From Nodularia spumigena CCY9414 (lineage in GTDB: Bacteria > Cyanobacteriota > Cyanobacteriia > Cyanobacteriales > Nostocaceae): a DNA stretch of 64,000 bases. The DNA lies in assembly GCF_000340565.2 (NCBI RefSeq), contig NZ_CP007203.1, positions 536,297 to 600,296 on the forward strand. Reading direction: 5' to 3'. Below the pieces are notes generated by a model. That model was not told the DNA's origin. It made no database searches and saw only the letters and a program-made list of their open reading frames with translations. The position numbers and the translations under genes were made by a program. This document shows, piece by piece, positions 8,364 through 18,521 of this stretch (the first letter of the stretch is position 1; each line of letters starts with the position of its first letter).

Positions 8364-10247
8364 TTATTTACTTTCCACAAAATCGGCATCAATCACATCT
8401 TCACCTGTGGGGCTTTCGCCTGTAGTTCTGCCATCACCTCCACCAGCTTGAGCATAAACAGCACTACCAACTTGCATCAAGGCTTGCTGTAACTCATTCG
8501 TCAGAGACTTCATGCGCTCAAAATTATCTTGATTAATCGCCTCCCGTAAATCTTGTACTAACCCTTCAACTCGGCTACGATCCTCAGAACTCACCTTATC
8601 ACCCAAGTCTTGCAGTTGCTTCTGGGCTTGATAAGCCAAAGAATCTGCCATGTTCTTCGTATCAATTTGTTCACGGCGTTTGCGGTCTGACTCAGCGTGG
8701 GCTTCTGCATCCCGCACCATGTTTTCCACATCCCCCTTATCGAGAGTGGAAGCACCTGTAATCGAAATCGACTGCTGTTTACCTGTAGCCTTATCTTGAG
8801 CAGTCACGGAAAGAATACCGTTAGCATCGATATCAAATGTCACCTCAATTTGTGGTACACCTCTAGGTGCTGCCGGAATTCCATCTAGGCGGAAAGTTCC
8901 CAAACTCTTGTTATCTTTAGCGAATTCTCTCTCACCTTGGAGAGCATGAACTTCGACATTTGTTTGACCATCAGCCGCAGTCGAGAAAATTTCCGACTTT
9001 TTCACCGGGATAGTAGTATTACGGCTAATAATCTTCGTCATCACACCACCGAGAGTTTCCACACCCAAAGACAAGGGAGTGACATCTAACAGCAGGATAT
9101 CTTTCACCTCACCTGATAACACACCCGCTTGAATAGCAGCACCAATCGCCACAACTTCATCAGGGTTCACACCTTGACAAGGATCTTTACCAATAATTCG
9201 CCGCACTAATTCTTGCACAGCCGGAATCCGAGTTGAACCACCCACTAATACAACTTCATCAATTTCCGCATTACTCAGTTTGGCATCTTGCAGAGCTTGC
9301 TGCACAGGTTTTCGACAACGGTCTAAAAGATCCGCCGTCATTTCCTCAAACTTAGCCCTTGTCAAAGTTGTATCTAGGTGTTTTGGTCCCGCTTGAGTCG
9401 CGGTAATAAAGGGGAGGTTAATATTGGTTTGAGTCGCACTGGAAAGTTCAATTTTGGCTTTTTCTGCGGCTTCAGTTAGTCTTTGTAAAGCTTGCTTATC
9501 TTTACGGAGGTCAACACCTTCATTACGTTGAAATTCAGTCGCCATCCAATCTACAATCTTTTTATCAAAGTCGTCACCACCTAAATGGGTGTCCCCACTG
9601 GTAGATTTTACTTCAAATACACCGTCTCCTACTTCCAAAATGGAAACGTCAAAAGTCCCACCACCCAAGTCAAAGACTAAGATAGTTTCGTTGGTCTTTT
9701 TATCTAAACCATAAGCCAGTGCTGCTGCTGTCGGTTCGTTGATAATCCGGAGAACTTCCAAACCGGCAATTTTACCCGCGTCTTTGGTAGCTTGGCGTTG
9801 GGAGTCATTGAAGTAAGCTGGAACCGTAATTACAGCTTGGGTAACTTTTTCTCCCAGATATTTACTGCTATCATCAACCAACTTCCGCAGAACTTGGGCG
9901 GAAATTTCTTCCGGTGCAAATTGTTTACCTGCTGCGGGACAGTCCAGTTTAACATTACCGTCGCGATCGCGCACAACTTTGTATGTCACCTCTGTCGCTT
10001 CATGGGTAATTTCTTCATGTTTACGCCCAATAAAGCGTTTCACAGAATAAAAGGTATTTTCCGGGTTCATCACCGCTTGTCGTCTGGCTATTTGACCCAC
10101 CAAGCGTTCACCAGACTTAGTATGAGCCACCACCGACGGAGTGACGCGTTGTCCTTCAGCGTTAGCAATGACTAAAGGTTGTCCACCTTCCATGACAGCA
10201 GCACAAGAGTTTGTCGTTCCTAAATCAATTCCAATTACTTTCGGCAT
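8364..10247 (-). CDS. dnaK: Chaperone protein DnaK (Hsp70)
   Basis: 627 residues, full length. The N-terminal ATPase domain shows [11 protein letters not shown], the phosphate-2 motif [13 protein letters not shown] and the adenosine motif [10 protein letters not shown]. It is followed by the substrate-binding domain ([14 protein letters not shown]) and a C-terminal lid ending [12 protein letters not shown], the Hsp70 co-chaperone tail. It folds and disaggregates cytosolic proteins with DnaJ and GrpE, neither of which is adjacent. Cyanobacteria carry several DnaK paralogues; length and tail fit the main housekeeping type (DnaK2), but I cannot assign the paralogue firmly. No CIRCE element (TTAGCACTC-N9-GAGTGCTAA) is visible upstream. 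Confidence 0.95.
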   Translation of the reverse strand: MPKVIGIDLGTTNSCAAVMEGGQPLVIANAEGQRVTPSVVAHTKSGERLVGQIARRQAVMNPENTFYSVKRFIGRKHEEITHEATEVTYKVVRDRDGNVKLDCPAAGKQFAPEEISAQVLRKLVDDSSKYLGEKVTQAVITVPAYFNDSQRQATKDAGKIAGLEVLRIINEPTAAALAYGLDKKTNETILVFDLGGGTFDVSILEVGDGVFEVKSTSGDTHLGGDDFDKKIVDWMATEFQRNEGVDLRKDKQALQRLTEAAEKAKIELSSATQTNINLPFITATQAGPKHLDTTLTRAKFEEMTADLLDRCRKPVQQALQDAKLSNAEIDEVVLVGGSTRIPAVQELVRRIIGKDPCQGVNPDEVVAIGAAIQAGVLSGEVKDILLLDVTPLSLGVETLGGVMTKIISRNTTIPVKKSEIFSTAADGQTNVEVHALQGEREFAKDNKSLGTFRLDGIPAAPRGVPQIEVTFDIDANGILSVTAQDKATGKQQSISITGASTLDKGDVENMVRDAEAHAESDRKRREQIDTKNMADSLAYQAQKQLQDLGDKVSSEDRSRVEGLVQDLREAINQDNFERMKSLTNELQQALMQVGSAVYAQAGGGDGRTTGESPTGEDVIDADFVESK

Positions 10248-10604
10248 ATAATCTTCCTCTCTAGCTTCGTTTCAGCAATTGTGGCGTTGAGGATAAGACA
10301 CTGGGTATCGAAAATGGGGTATTATCTAGTGGATTTAGTCTTAGGAGGTTTAATCTCAAGCGTGCTAGCTTGCAGACAACCAGTATTTTTCCTCAATCAA
10401 TCTATTAAGCTTCCTACTTCAAACATTAGACCAACTGATAATTGAGTGGGTTCGGTTTTATAGCAAGGTGCGATCGCAATAACCGTACTTTATTCTGAGA
10501 TACACAATTCGTTACAAAATCCAGATATCAATCATAAAAGTAGCCATAAATAGCTTATAATACCTGAGACATATCATTTAAATAAAAAATTAAAAATTAA
10601 TTTG
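10248..10604. other. Divergent promoter region, dnaK / methyltransferase
   Basis: 357 bp between divergent genes. It holds a short inverted repeat CAAGC-gtgcta-GCTTG at 10357-10372 and a HIP1-like site. No heat-shock operator was recognised. Confidence 0.4.
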
Positions 10605-11711
10605 ATGGCTAAAAAATATATTCCTAACGCTTTTATAAAAGTCGAAGATTCTCAGTTATATGCAATCTTTGCTTGGAGTCAGCGCACCGCCGAAATCATT
10701 CCGGCTAAATCATGGTTAACGCTCCTCGAAATATTTGTCCATGAACATTCACTAGAAAGTGCATACCAAATCTTTCAAAAAATTCAATTCGCTTCACTTG
10801 CAGATAAATTCATTGAGGAACTAGATAAATATCAACCTTTATCTCAAGATGCCATAGTATTTTTAGCAGACGGTAGCCTGACAATTTTTGGTAAAGGCTT
10901 TCGTAGCTTTATTGAAAAAGATATGCAATTTGAACTGGGGGAATTAAGTCAAGCAACTTACCAAGTTCTACCGCAATTGTTTTCTCAGTATCAATTAAAA
11001 GATGATTTAGACTCTATTCAAAGTTTAGAAGACTTCCGCAAATTAGTAGAAAAACTAGAAACCATAGGTTTATTATCACCTGCAACAGGTTCTATAGATT
11101 GGGGTGACTTGAAAAAAGCAGTTCCCATTTGTCAAGCATTTGGATTAACCAGAGGAAAACCAGTTGATAGATACTATCTGGGCAAATTTATTGCAGAGAT
11201 TAAATCTCAGATTGTCGGTAATATCCTCGAAATAGGAGGAACACCAAAAGACAAAGATTTTTATCAAATTAATCCAGGGACATCATATAAAATTCTCAAC
11301 ATAGAAGCCGGCGCTGGTGTAGATATAGTTGGGGATGTGCATGATGTATCAATCATCAAACCAGAATCTTTTGATTCCGTGATTATTTTTAATGTCTTAG
11401 AACATTGTTATGCACCCTGGATAGCAGTTGAAAATATTCTCACTTGGTTAAAACCAGGAGGAAAATGTTTTGCAATGGTTCCCAGTGCCATTAGACTTCA
11501 TGCTACTCCCGCCGATTATTGGCGACCTTTACCAGATGCTTTTACATACATATTTAGGGAATATAGTCAACAGCAATTATATGTATATGGTAATCCCACA
11601 AGTGCGATCGCTAGTTATCATGGAATCGCCGTAGAAGAACTGACAACAGCAGAACTAGATGCTTTTCATCCAGATTATCCCGTTGCTACTTGTATCATGG
11701 CTGAAAAATAA
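10605..11711 (+). CDS. Class I SAM-dependent methyltransferase domain protein
   Basis: 368 residues from the ATG at 10605; the codon before it is TTG, a less likely start. The C-terminal half carries a methyltransferase core: a modified motif I (GNILEIGGTPKDKDFY, about residues 205-220), an acidic motif II (ILNIEAGAGVDIVGDVHD) and the FNVLEHCYAPW / WLKPGGKCF segments typical of Methyltransf_11. The N-terminal 190 residues are helical and unrecognised. Substrate unknown. It is followed by a glycosyltransferase and a sugar-binding lipoprotein, suggesting glycan or cell-surface work, but the gaps (165 bp with a repeat) argue against a tight operon. Confidence 0.7.
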   Translation: MAKKYIPNAFIKVEDSQLYAIFAWSQRTAEIIPAKSWLTLLEIFVHEHSLESAYQIFQKIQFASLADKFIEELDKYQPLSQDAIVFLADGSLTIFGKGFRSFIEKDMQFELGELSQATYQVLPQLFSQYQLKDDLDSIQSLEDFRKLVEKLETIGLLSPATGSIDWGDLKKAVPICQAFGLTRGKPVDRYYLGKFIAEIKSQIVGNILEIGGTPKDKDFYQINPGTSYKILNIEAGAGVDIVGDVHDVSIIKPESFDSVIIFNVLEHCYAPWIAVENILTWLKPGGKCFAMVPSAIRLHATPADYWRPLPDAFTYIFREYSQQQLYVYGNPTSAIASYHGIAVEELTTAELDAFHPDYPVATCIMAEK

Positions 11712-11719
11712 AACTAAGG

Positions 11720-11837
11720 GACTTCCAAATAAAAAACATGACAAATTTGATTGTGGGATGGGTGTCCCCACCCGTCCTTTAATCAGGGCGGGCAAGATGC
11801 CCACCCCACAATATACATAATTTATTTCTCGGAAGTC
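11720..11837. repeat. Palindromic dispersed element
   Basis: Outer inverted repeat GACTTCC (11720-11726)/GGAAGTC (11831-11837), with a nested inverted pair ATTGTGG...CCACAAT (from 11750 and ending 11812) around GTGGGATGGGTGTCCC and GGCAAGATGCCCACC. The inner block also occurs at 22115-22138, 22186-22213 and 34932-34963. Non-coding MITE-like repeat. Confidence 0.6.
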
Positions 11838-11876
11838 GCTAAATCCTAGCTAATCTACTTTTAAATATCAAAACAA

Positions 11877-12539
11877 ATGAGCAGCATCACCTTTGACATC
11901 AATCCAGAAATAACAGTTATCTTATGCACCTATAACCGGGTAAATCACCTAAAAAACTGTATCGATAGCGTGATTAATCAAACCTTTAAAGATTGGGAAC
12001 TTGTTGTAGTAGACGATGGGAGTCAAGACAACACCTTTGAACTTGTTGATTCCTATCTGCAAAAAATCCCCAATATTCGTTATTTGAAACATCAAAATCG
12101 CAAATTAGGATATGCTAAAAATGCGGGAATTCAGGCATCTTTTGGGAACTACATTACATTTATAGACAGTGATGATGCTTACAAACCCAATCATCTAGAT
12201 TCACGTCTAGAATATATGAAAGCTAATCCAAAAATTGATTTAATTGAAGGAGGATTTGACTCGGAAGAAGAGATTTTTGTAGCAGATTATTTTCAACCAG
12301 AAAAAACAATTAACTTACGAGAATGTGTTTTAGGTCCCACATTTTTTGGTAAACGGCACATATTTTTTCAATTAAAGGGATTTCATAATATACCTTATGG
12401 AGAAGATACAGACTTTTGGGAACGGGCGGAAAAAATTTGCCAAACTCAAAAAGTCAGGGAACCAGAAACTTATATCTACACCAGAGCCGAAACGAGTATT
12501 ACTAAGAGCGTGTTAGAAAAAATTTCCTCATCTAGCTAA
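11877..12539 (+). CDS. Family 2 glycosyltransferase
   Basis: 220 residues, a compact GT-A fold enzyme that transfers a sugar from a nucleotide sugar. Visible are the start VILCTYNRVNHLKNCIDSV, the acidic VVDDGSQDNT, AKNAGIQASFGNYITFIDSDD containing the metal-binding DxD-type SDD, and a C-terminal region with YGEDTDFWERA, which carries the catalytic-base ED. No membrane helices, so probably cytosolic or membrane-associated. Only 9 nt separate it from the next gene. Acceptor unknown. Confidence 0.85.
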   Translation: MSSITFDINPEITVILCTYNRVNHLKNCIDSVINQTFKDWELVVVDDGSQDNTFELVDSYLQKIPNIRYLKHQNRKLGYAKNAGIQASFGNYITFIDSDDAYKPNHLDSRLEYMKANPKIDLIEGGFDSEEEIFVADYFQPEKTINLRECVLGPTFFGKRHIFFQLKGFHNIPYGEDTDFWERAEKICQTQKVREPETYIYTRAETSITKSVLEKISSSS

Positions 12540-12548
12540 CCAGTAGAC

Positions 12549-13874
12549 ATGAAAATTCCGCCTTTACTACACCAAATCAGCAATTCTTTTCGTCAGTTCA
12601 TTCCTTCTGCTCTTAGGCGATTATTTCTAGCAATAGTTCTAAGTTCATGTCTAATCATCTTATCAGGCTGTCAAGCTTCAGCACCGAAAGATGATGGTGT
12701 AATTCGTTTAACATTATGGCAAGGAATTAATCCCCCAGCTAATCGAGATGTGTTTCAAAAATTAGTAGATAAATTTAATCAAACTCATACTGATATCCAA
12801 GTAGAATCTATTTTTGCTGGTGGACTAGACCAACAATTGCCGAAAATTCTCGCCGCAGTTGTGGGAAATGTACCTCCAGATATTTTGAGTTTCTACCCGC
12901 AATTGACAGGTCAGTTTCGTGAACTAGATGCAATTAGACCTTTAGAAGATTGGCTGGACAAATTACCCCTGAAATCGGAAGTTAGCCCCAACTTATTGGC
13001 AGCATTAACATTAGACGATCATCTTTGGTCAGTTCCACTTTACACCAGCAACATCGGCATTTTTTACCGCCCTCAGCTTTTCCAAGCGGCGGGAATTACC
13101 GAAACGCCGAAAACTTGGTCAGAATTACGAGAAGTTGCCAAAAAATTGACCATAGACAAAAATGGCGATGGTAAACCAGAACAACATGGAATGTTATTAC
13201 CTTTAGGTAAAGGCGAATGGACTGTATTTAGTTGGTTCCCCTTTTTATGGAGTGCTGGCGGGGAGATAATTACTGATAATCGACCAAATTTAAACACCGA
13301 AGCAGCAGTGACGGCTTTGCAATTTTGGCAAGATTTAATCAAAGATGGTTCAGTGAAATTGTCTCCACCTGAGCGAGGTTATGAAGAGGATGATTTTATC
13401 GCCGGTCGCGTTGCTATGCAAATTACAGGCCCTTGGACTTATATCATGAAGTCTAATGTTGATTATCAGGTATTTCCCATGCCTGCAAGTGTGGAACAAG
13501 CTACGGTCATTGGCGATGGTAATTTCTATGTGATGAAGACTAACCCTGCCAGAGAAAAAGCTGCGCTCAAGTTTTTAGAGTTTGTTTTGAGTGAAGAGTT
13601 CCAAACAGAATGGAGTATCGGGACGGGTTTTTTGCCGGTGAATATCAAATCTGCCCAAAGTGCAGCTTATCAGAAATTCATGAACCAAAAACCTGTGTTA
13701 AAAGTTTTTCTGGATCAAATGCCTGTGGCTCGTGGTAGACCAATTATTGCTGGTTATAATAGTTTATCTGATAGTCTGGGGCGAGCTATTGAGGCGACGT
13801 TGCTGGGTGAGTCTCCCGAAAAGGCTCTGAAAACAGCCCAAGACCGTTTGGAACTGATTTGGCATCAGAATTGA
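12549..13874 (+). CDS. ABC transporter sugar-binding lipoprotein
   Basis: 441 residues. The N-terminus has a hydrophobic signal ending in the lipobox LSGC, with Cys41 as the lipidated residue. The mature part is an extracellular solute-binding protein family 1 (MalE/UgpB-like): LTLWQGINPP, a central YTSNIGIFYRPQLFQAAGI hinge segment, KNGDGKPEQHG and FLEFVLSEEFQTEWS near the end. It would capture sugars or sugar derivatives for an ABC importer, but no permease or ATPase gene lies beside it. It starts 9 nt after the glycosyltransferase. Confidence 0.88.
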   Translation: MKIPPLLHQISNSFRQFIPSALRRLFLAIVLSSCLIILSGCQASAPKDDGVIRLTLWQGINPPANRDVFQKLVDKFNQTHTDIQVESIFAGGLDQQLPKILAAVVGNVPPDILSFYPQLTGQFRELDAIRPLEDWLDKLPLKSEVSPNLLAALTLDDHLWSVPLYTSNIGIFYRPQLFQAAGITETPKTWSELREVAKKLTIDKNGDGKPEQHGMLLPLGKGEWTVFSWFPFLWSAGGEIITDNRPNLNTEAAVTALQFWQDLIKDGSVKLSPPERGYEEDDFIAGRVAMQITGPWTYIMKSNVDYQVFPMPASVEQATVIGDGNFYVMKTNPAREKAALKFLEFVLSEEFQTEWSIGTGFLPVNIKSAQSAAYQKFMNQKPVLKVFLDQMPVARGRPIIAGYNSLSDSLGRAIEATLLGESPEKALKTAQDRLELIWHQN

Positions 13875-13915
13875 TAAAGCCCAGGCGATTAGAATATTGC
13901 TAACGCAACGCCAAG

Positions 13916-14024
13916 GGCGAACGCGGCTATACAAACTAAGTTCGCCTGCGCGGACTAAGAAGCAAATCAAGGTATTTAACCCGCGCAGGCGGGTTTTGCC
14001 TGTATAGCCGCGACTTCAGTCGCC
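13916..14024. repeat. Palindromic dispersed element
   Basis: Nested inverted repeats: GGCGA/TCGCC at the ends, then a perfect 12-bp CGCGGCTATACA (13922-13933)/TGTATAGCCGCG (14001-14012), then an 11-bp CGCCTGCGCGG/CCGCGCAGGCG. It would fold into a long hairpin and resembles the small palindromic repeats common in Nostoc genomes. It occupies most of the gap before aspS. Confidence 0.75.
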
Positions 14025-14145
14025 TGGTGCAAAATATAGCTGTTTTTTCTTTAACTGAAACTACTACAATTACTATTGATGCTAGATAATGGGAAAGCTT
14101 TGACATTTATTAGCCCATCTAGCCCGACAGATAAGACTAACACCT

Positions 14146-15933
14146 ATGCGAACTCACTATTGCAGCGAACTCCGAAAAAAAGATATTGGAGAAACTGTTA
14201 CCTTGTACGGTTGGGTAGACCGTCCCCGCGATCATGGGGGCGTGATATTCTTAGATTTACGCGATCGCTCTGGCATTGTCCAAGTTGTTAGTGATCCGCA
14301 ACGCACCCCAGATTCATACGATCTAGCAAATACCCTGCGGAATGAATACGTTGTGGAAATTACTGGGACAGTAACGCAACGTCCCGAAGAATCTTTGAAT
14401 CTCCGCCTCCCCACAGGGGAAGTAGAAATCTACGCCGATAAAATTACACTCCTCAATGGCGTTAGTAAGCAATTACCGTTTCAAGTTTCCAGAGCTTACA
14501 GTGAATCTGTCCGGGAAGACTTGCGGTTAAAGTATCGTTATTTGGACTTGCGACGAGAACGCATGGCGCAAAATATGCAATTGCGTCATCAAGTCGTTAA
14601 AGCTATGCGTCGGTTCTTAGAAGATTTGGAAGGTTTCATTGAAATCGAAACCCCCATCCTCACCCGTTCCACCCCAGAAGGTGCGAGGGATTACATTTTA
14701 CCCAGTCGTTCCAATCCTGGCGAGTGGTTTGCTTTACCGCAATCACCCCAGCTATTTAAACAGATACTGATGGTATCGGGCATGGATCGATATTATCAGA
14801 TTGCCCGTTGCTTCCGTGATGAAGATTTACGCGCCGACAGACAACCAGAATTTACTCAGTTGGACATGGAAATGAGTTTCATGTCTCAAGAAGAAATTTT
14901 GGCACTGAATGAGAAGTTAGTGGCTCATATCTTTAAAACAGTTAAAGGTATTGAGTTAAACTTACCATTCCCCCGCCTGACCTACGCCGATGCCATGTCA
15001 CGCTATGGTAGCGATAAACCAGATACCCGTTATGGTTTGGAATTAGTCAATGTTTCCGATGTTTTAAAAGACTCTGGTTTTAAAGTTTTCCGGGATGCGA
15101 TCGCTCATGGTGGTATCGTGAAAATTCTACCAATTCCCCTCGGTAACGATGCCATTTCTAATGTCCGCATTAAACCAGGTGGTGACTTATTCAAGGAAGC
15201 CAGCGAAGCCGGTGCAAAAGGTTTAGCTTTCATCCGCGTCAGAGAAAATGGTGAAATTGACACCATTGGCGCGATTAAAGACAACCTCAGCGCCGAGCAA
15301 AAACAGGAAATCTTACAACGTACAGACGCAAAACCCGGACATTTGCTATTATTTGGGGCTGGTGACACTGCCACAGTTAATAAAACTTTAGACAGATTGC
15401 GGCAAGTTGTGGCTAGGGAATTTAAATTAATTAATCCCGAAAAAATCAACTTACTCTGGATTACAGATTTCCCCATGTTTGAGTGGAATGCTGACGAAAA
15501 ACGCCTAGAAGCACTGCACCACCCCTTTACTGCACCCCATCCTGAAGATGTCAGTGATTTAAAAACCGCCCGCGCCCAAGCATACGATTTAGTATTAAAC
15601 GGTTTAGAAATTGGTGGTGGAAGTCTGCGGATTTATCAAAGCGATATTCAACAGCAGGTGTTTGAAGCAATTGGTTTGTCGCCTGAAGAAGCACAAAATA
15701 AATTTGGCTTTCTCTTAGATGCCTTTGAATATGGTACACCGCCACATGGTGGCATTGCCTACGGTTTAGACCGTTTGGTAATGTTGCTAGCTGGGGAAGA
15801 ATCAATTCGAGATGTGATTGCTTTTCCCAAAACACAACAAGCCCGTTGTTTGCTCACTGATGCACCTTCAGGGGTAGATGTCAAGCAATTGAAAGACTTA
15901 CACGTTGCTTCGACTTACAAGCCAAAATCTTAA
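14146..15933 (+). CDS. aspS: Aspartate--tRNA ligase
   Basis: 595 residues, the bacterial-type length. It charges tRNA-Asp with aspartate in the cytosol. Visible are the N-terminal OB-fold anticodon-binding domain (about 1-110), the class II core with motif 1 around the [16 protein letters not shown] segment, motif 2 [20 protein letters not shown], a GAD insertion (about 285-420) and motif 3 [15 protein letters not shown]. The insertion marks the bacterial form. I cannot tell by eye whether it discriminates against tRNA-Asn. The start MRTHYC is the conserved bacterial AspRS start. Confidence 0.96.
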   Translation: MRTHYCSELRKKDIGETVTLYGWVDRPRDHGGVIFLDLRDRSGIVQVVSDPQRTPDSYDLANTLRNEYVVEITGTVTQRPEESLNLRLPTGEVEIYADKITLLNGVSKQLPFQVSRAYSESVREDLRLKYRYLDLRRERMAQNMQLRHQVVKAMRRFLEDLEGFIEIETPILTRSTPEGARDYILPSRSNPGEWFALPQSPQLFKQILMVSGMDRYYQIARCFRDEDLRADRQPEFTQLDMEMSFMSQEEILALNEKLVAHIFKTVKGIELNLPFPRLTYADAMSRYGSDKPDTRYGLELVNVSDVLKDSGFKVFRDAIAHGGIVKILPIPLGNDAISNVRIKPGGDLFKEASEAGAKGLAFIRVRENGEIDTIGAIKDNLSAEQKQEILQRTDAKPGHLLLFGAGDTATVNKTLDRLRQVVAREFKLINPEKINLLWITDFPMFEWNADEKRLEALHHPFTAPHPEDVSDLKTARAQAYDLVLNGLEIGGGSLRIYQSDIQQQVFEAIGLSPEEAQNKFGFLLDAFEYGTPPHGGIAYGLDRLVMLLAGEESIRDVIAFPKTQQARCLLTDAPSGVDVKQLKDLHVASTYKPKS

Positions 15934-15956
15934 GTTAAGATAAATCATCATAGTTT

Positions 15957-15988
15957 GTAGTTGCGCTTTAGCGCTTTAGCGCAACTAC
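15957..15988. terminator. Bidirectional hairpin between convergent genes
   Basis: Perfect 11-bp stem GTAGTTGCGCT/AGCGCAACTAC with a 10-nt loop, between the convergent aspS and SLH genes. Likely terminates both, although no strong U-run is present. Confidence 0.55.
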
Positions 15989-16020
15989 GAGCCAATAGCT
16001 GAACTCTTGAACTCTTGTAT

Positions 16021-16827
16021 TTATCGAGCCGCTTGGGTAACTTCCGGACGCACAATATAGTTATGAGCTTCTACATTACTAGGCAGAGGTTCAATTCTAT
16101 CCTGAGCAACCAAAGTTTGGTGGATAAAAGCCGCCGCAGTTGCACGTCTGAGAGGTTGGTTAGGTTCTAGCGCTCTAGGATTCGGATAATTGACCACCAG
16201 ATTTTTTTGTGTCGCTATGCCTACATCATTAATAGCATACTGAGGAATTTGTTGGGCATCGACATAATAATCTTTTGCCAGTGCGGCTACAGGGGTAGTT
16301 GGCTGAGGTGCTGCTGCTACTAAAGGCTGCATTAAAGAAGTCATCGCCAGTGGTAAATATACAGGCCTTCTCACAACTCGCCGAGTTTCTGGTGCTAAAT
16401 TTAAACCTCTAGTTAAGGTAACTAACGCATCTACTCTAGAAACTGGCTGATTTGGGCGAAAGAAACCACCAGGATAACCGCTCATAAATCCTTGTTGATA
16501 GGCTGACTCAATGGCTAGAGATGCCCAATGTCCTTGAGGAACATCTTGAAAGGCACTGGCATCTTCGATTTGTCGCACTGGTTCTTGCTCAAAAGCTTGC
16601 CGAATCATTGCAGCGAATTCATCACGCTGTACAGCCTGTTCGGGTCGAAATGTGCCATCTGGATATCCCACAATAATATTTCTTTCGGCTAAACGCTCAA
16701 TAAATGGTTTAGCCCAATAATCACGGGGGACATCAGGAAAAGTATTCTGTGCTGAAGCTGAGGAAGTTAAACTTGCTGCTAACCCTAAAGTTAGCAAAGA
16801 TGCAGATAAATGAGATAAGCTAGACAT
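16021..16827 (-). CDS. Exported S-layer homology (SLH) domain protein
   Basis: 268 residues with a signal peptide ending SSASAQ. Three SLH-type repeats are visible: FPDVPRDYWAKPFIERLAER...GYPDGTFRPEQ (about 30-85), FQDVPQGHWASLAIESAYQ...GYPGGFFRPNQ (about 93-150) and a degenerate third (AINDVGIATQKN...NQPLRRATAAAFIHQ, about 195-245). SLH domains bind pyruvylated cell-wall polymers; in cyanobacteria they also anchor outer-membrane porins, but no barrel follows here. GGAGGT sits about 11 nt before the ATG. Probably an envelope-attached protein of unknown partner. Confidence 0.85.
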   Translation of the reverse strand: MSSLSHLSASLLTLGLAASLTSSASAQNTFPDVPRDYWAKPFIERLAERNIIVGYPDGTFRPEQAVQRDEFAAMIRQAFEQEPVRQIEDASAFQDVPQGHWASLAIESAYQQGFMSGYPGGFFRPNQPVSRVDALVTLTRGLNLAPETRRVVRRPVYLPLAMTSLMQPLVAAAPQPTTPVAALAKDYYVDAQQIPQYAINDVGIATQKNLVVNYPNPRALEPNQPLRRATAAAFIHQTLVAQDRIEPLPSNVEAHNYIVRPEVTQAAR

Positions 16828-17191
16828 CCAAACATACCTCCATTAATTTAAAGTAAATTAATTATTTTTAAATTTATATGTATATGATATTTTTTTATTT
16901 CTAAATAGTTATCTACCTGTCGATTCAAAGAATTGTATCTAAAGTTAGAAGTCAGATGGAATGAATACTAATTAATCTACAGCAATCAAGTTATAAACTC
17001 AAATAAACGAAAAAGTAAGACCTCAGATTGTTTGAATAATCCCAAGTTTGAGCCTTATTTTATAAACTACCTAATTAGTCACTCTACTGTAAGTAGTAAA
17101 TAGGCAATTAATTAAATTCAATCGCTAGAAAGAAGTAGTAATTTCAGATATCTTTTAGGATTGTAAATGTAGATTTTGGCAAATATAAAAT
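16828..17191. other. Divergent promoter region, SLH protein / PRC-barrel protein
   Basis: 364 bp of AT-rich sequence between divergent genes. No ORF, repeat or recognisable operator was found. Confidence 0.35.
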
Positions 17192-18124
17192 ATGGTTCTT
17201 TATAAACTTGAAGATTTGGCTGCTGACTATACAATTACTGATTCTGATAATTATGAAATCAGAGATTTTGATGTTTACTCAGACATCAATAATGAAAAAG
17301 TTGGCACGGTCAAAAATATTTTAGTGGACGAGACAGGAAGTTTTCGTTACCTAGTTGTTGATACAGGTTTTTGGATTTTTGGTAAGCAAGTGTTGTTACC
17401 AATTGGGCGTTCTCGCATTAGCTATGCAGATAGACGAGTCTACGCTACAGGACTCACCCAAGAGCAAGTAGAGAGCTTACCTGATTTTAACGACCTGGAA
17501 CGGGTTGATTATGATTATGAAGAGCAGGTCCGCGGAGTTTATCGGACTCCGTTTGCAGAAACACCTTTAGAAACTTCTACACCTGTAGAGGCTACAGCAC
17601 CTTTAGATACTCCATCGGCTTATGCCGATACTACAGCCAGAAGAACTACACCTGCACCCAGGACTGGTTATAATCGTGATACCTATACTTACGACCGGGA
17701 ACCGGATTTGTATGATACCAGTGAGCGCAATCATCAAAACTTGAAACTTTACGAAGAACGGTTAATTGCGAATAAATCCCGTGTTAAAACAGGAGAGGTA
17801 GCAGTTGGTAAGCACGTTGAAACTGAGAGAGCAAATGTTTCTGTCCCTGTTGAAAAAGAGCGTGTAGTTATTGAACGCACTACGCCAACAGATGCTGGAC
17901 GAACAGCCGCTCCTGATGAAGTTAACTTCCGCGAAGGTGAAGTTGCACGTATGGATGTTTATGAGGAGAATGCTGACATTCGGAAGGAAGCTGTTGTGCG
18001 TGAAGAAGTAAAAGTTAAAAAGGTTGTAGAAGAGGATACGGTTGAGGCTCAAGAAAACCTACGTCGAGAAGAATTAGACGTGAATAAAAGTAATGACCGC
18101 TCACAGAAAAAAAGAAGGATTTAA
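17192..18124 (+). CDS. PRC-barrel plus DUF2382 stress-type protein
   Basis: 310 residues. The first about 110 form a PRC-barrel (YEIRDFDVYSDINNEKVGTVKNILVDETG...YLVVDTGFWIFGKQVLLP). A Thr/Pro/Ala-rich linker (about 125-165) follows. The C-terminal about 110 residues match DUF2382: LKLYEERLIANKSRVKTGEV, repeated VxVEKERVVIERT and EEVKVKKVVEEDTVE strands, ending in a lysine/arginine-rich tail. Proteins of this build are widespread in cyanobacteria and often stress-induced; the molecular role is unknown. Soluble, no signal peptide. A strong terminator follows. Confidence 0.8.
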   Translation: MVLYKLEDLAADYTITDSDNYEIRDFDVYSDINNEKVGTVKNILVDETGSFRYLVVDTGFWIFGKQVLLPIGRSRISYADRRVYATGLTQEQVESLPDFNDLERVDYDYEEQVRGVYRTPFAETPLETSTPVEATAPLDTPSAYADTTARRTTPAPRTGYNRDTYTYDREPDLYDTSERNHQNLKLYEERLIANKSRVKTGEVAVGKHVETERANVSVPVEKERVVIERTTPTDAGRTAAPDEVNFREGEVARMDVYEENADIRKEAVVREEVKVKKVVEEDTVEAQENLRREELDVNKSNDRSQKKRRI

Positions 18125-18167
18125 GCAATTTTAGAGCTGATTCTGTAGTTGAATTTAGCAGTATTCT

Positions 18168-18205
18168 GGGGTTGTCAATTAAATTGGCAACCCCTTAAAA
18201 TAAAA
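18168..18205 (+). terminator. Rho-independent terminator after the PRC-barrel gene
   Basis: A 13-bp stem GGGGTTGTCAATT/AATTGGCAACCCC (18168-18194) with one G-U pair and a single-A loop, followed by an AT-rich tract (TTAAAATAAAAAA). It lies 44 nt past the stop. Confidence 0.75.
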
Positions 18206-18259
18206 AACCCGCCGCAGCTGGGTTTCACACAACAAAACTATGAACTACAAACTTTTTAT

Positions 18260-18418
18260 TTAACGGTTATATTTAATTTCAGCTTCAAGTTGATGAATTA
18301 GCTGCTCATCACTCTTAGCCTTGGCTACTTGCAAGCGATGTTCTAGACTTTTTTGAATATTCACTCTATGAGTTTCTTGTGCTTGACTCATAGCTTGTAG
18401 TTTATTCCGAGTCATCAT
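18260..18418 (-). CDS. Small hypothetical protein, 52 aa
   Basis: ATG at 18418 with an AGGAG ribosome site 6 nt upstream on the minus strand, then 52 codons to TAA. The sequence begins MMTRNKLQAMSQAQETHRVN and ends LEAEIKYNR. It is charged, Gln-rich and predicted as one long amphipathic helix with heptad-like spacing of Leu/Val/Ile, so possibly a coiled coil. The good ribosome site and even composition make it a credible gene that length cut-offs would miss. No function recognised. Confidence 0.65.
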   Translation of the reverse strand: MMTRNKLQAMSQAQETHRVNIQKSLEHRLQVAKAKSDEQLIHQLEAEIKYNR

Positions 18419-18521
18419 AATACTCCTGTTTAATTTTTATTATGTCTGGTATTCTTAACATATCATATTTTTCGTATCTGTCGATACAGAAAATTCTGTC
18501 TTAATATAATTTTATTAAGCC

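Noticed and set aside
10248-10604. CIRCE heat-shock operator upstream of dnaK
   Set aside because: TTAGCACTC-N9-GAGTGCTAA is not present; only a short CAAGC/GCTTG inverted repeat was found.
14076-14291. 71-codon frame overlapping the start of aspS
   Set aside because: It is a shadow in another frame of aspS; no family features, and aspS starts at 14146 with the conserved N-terminus.
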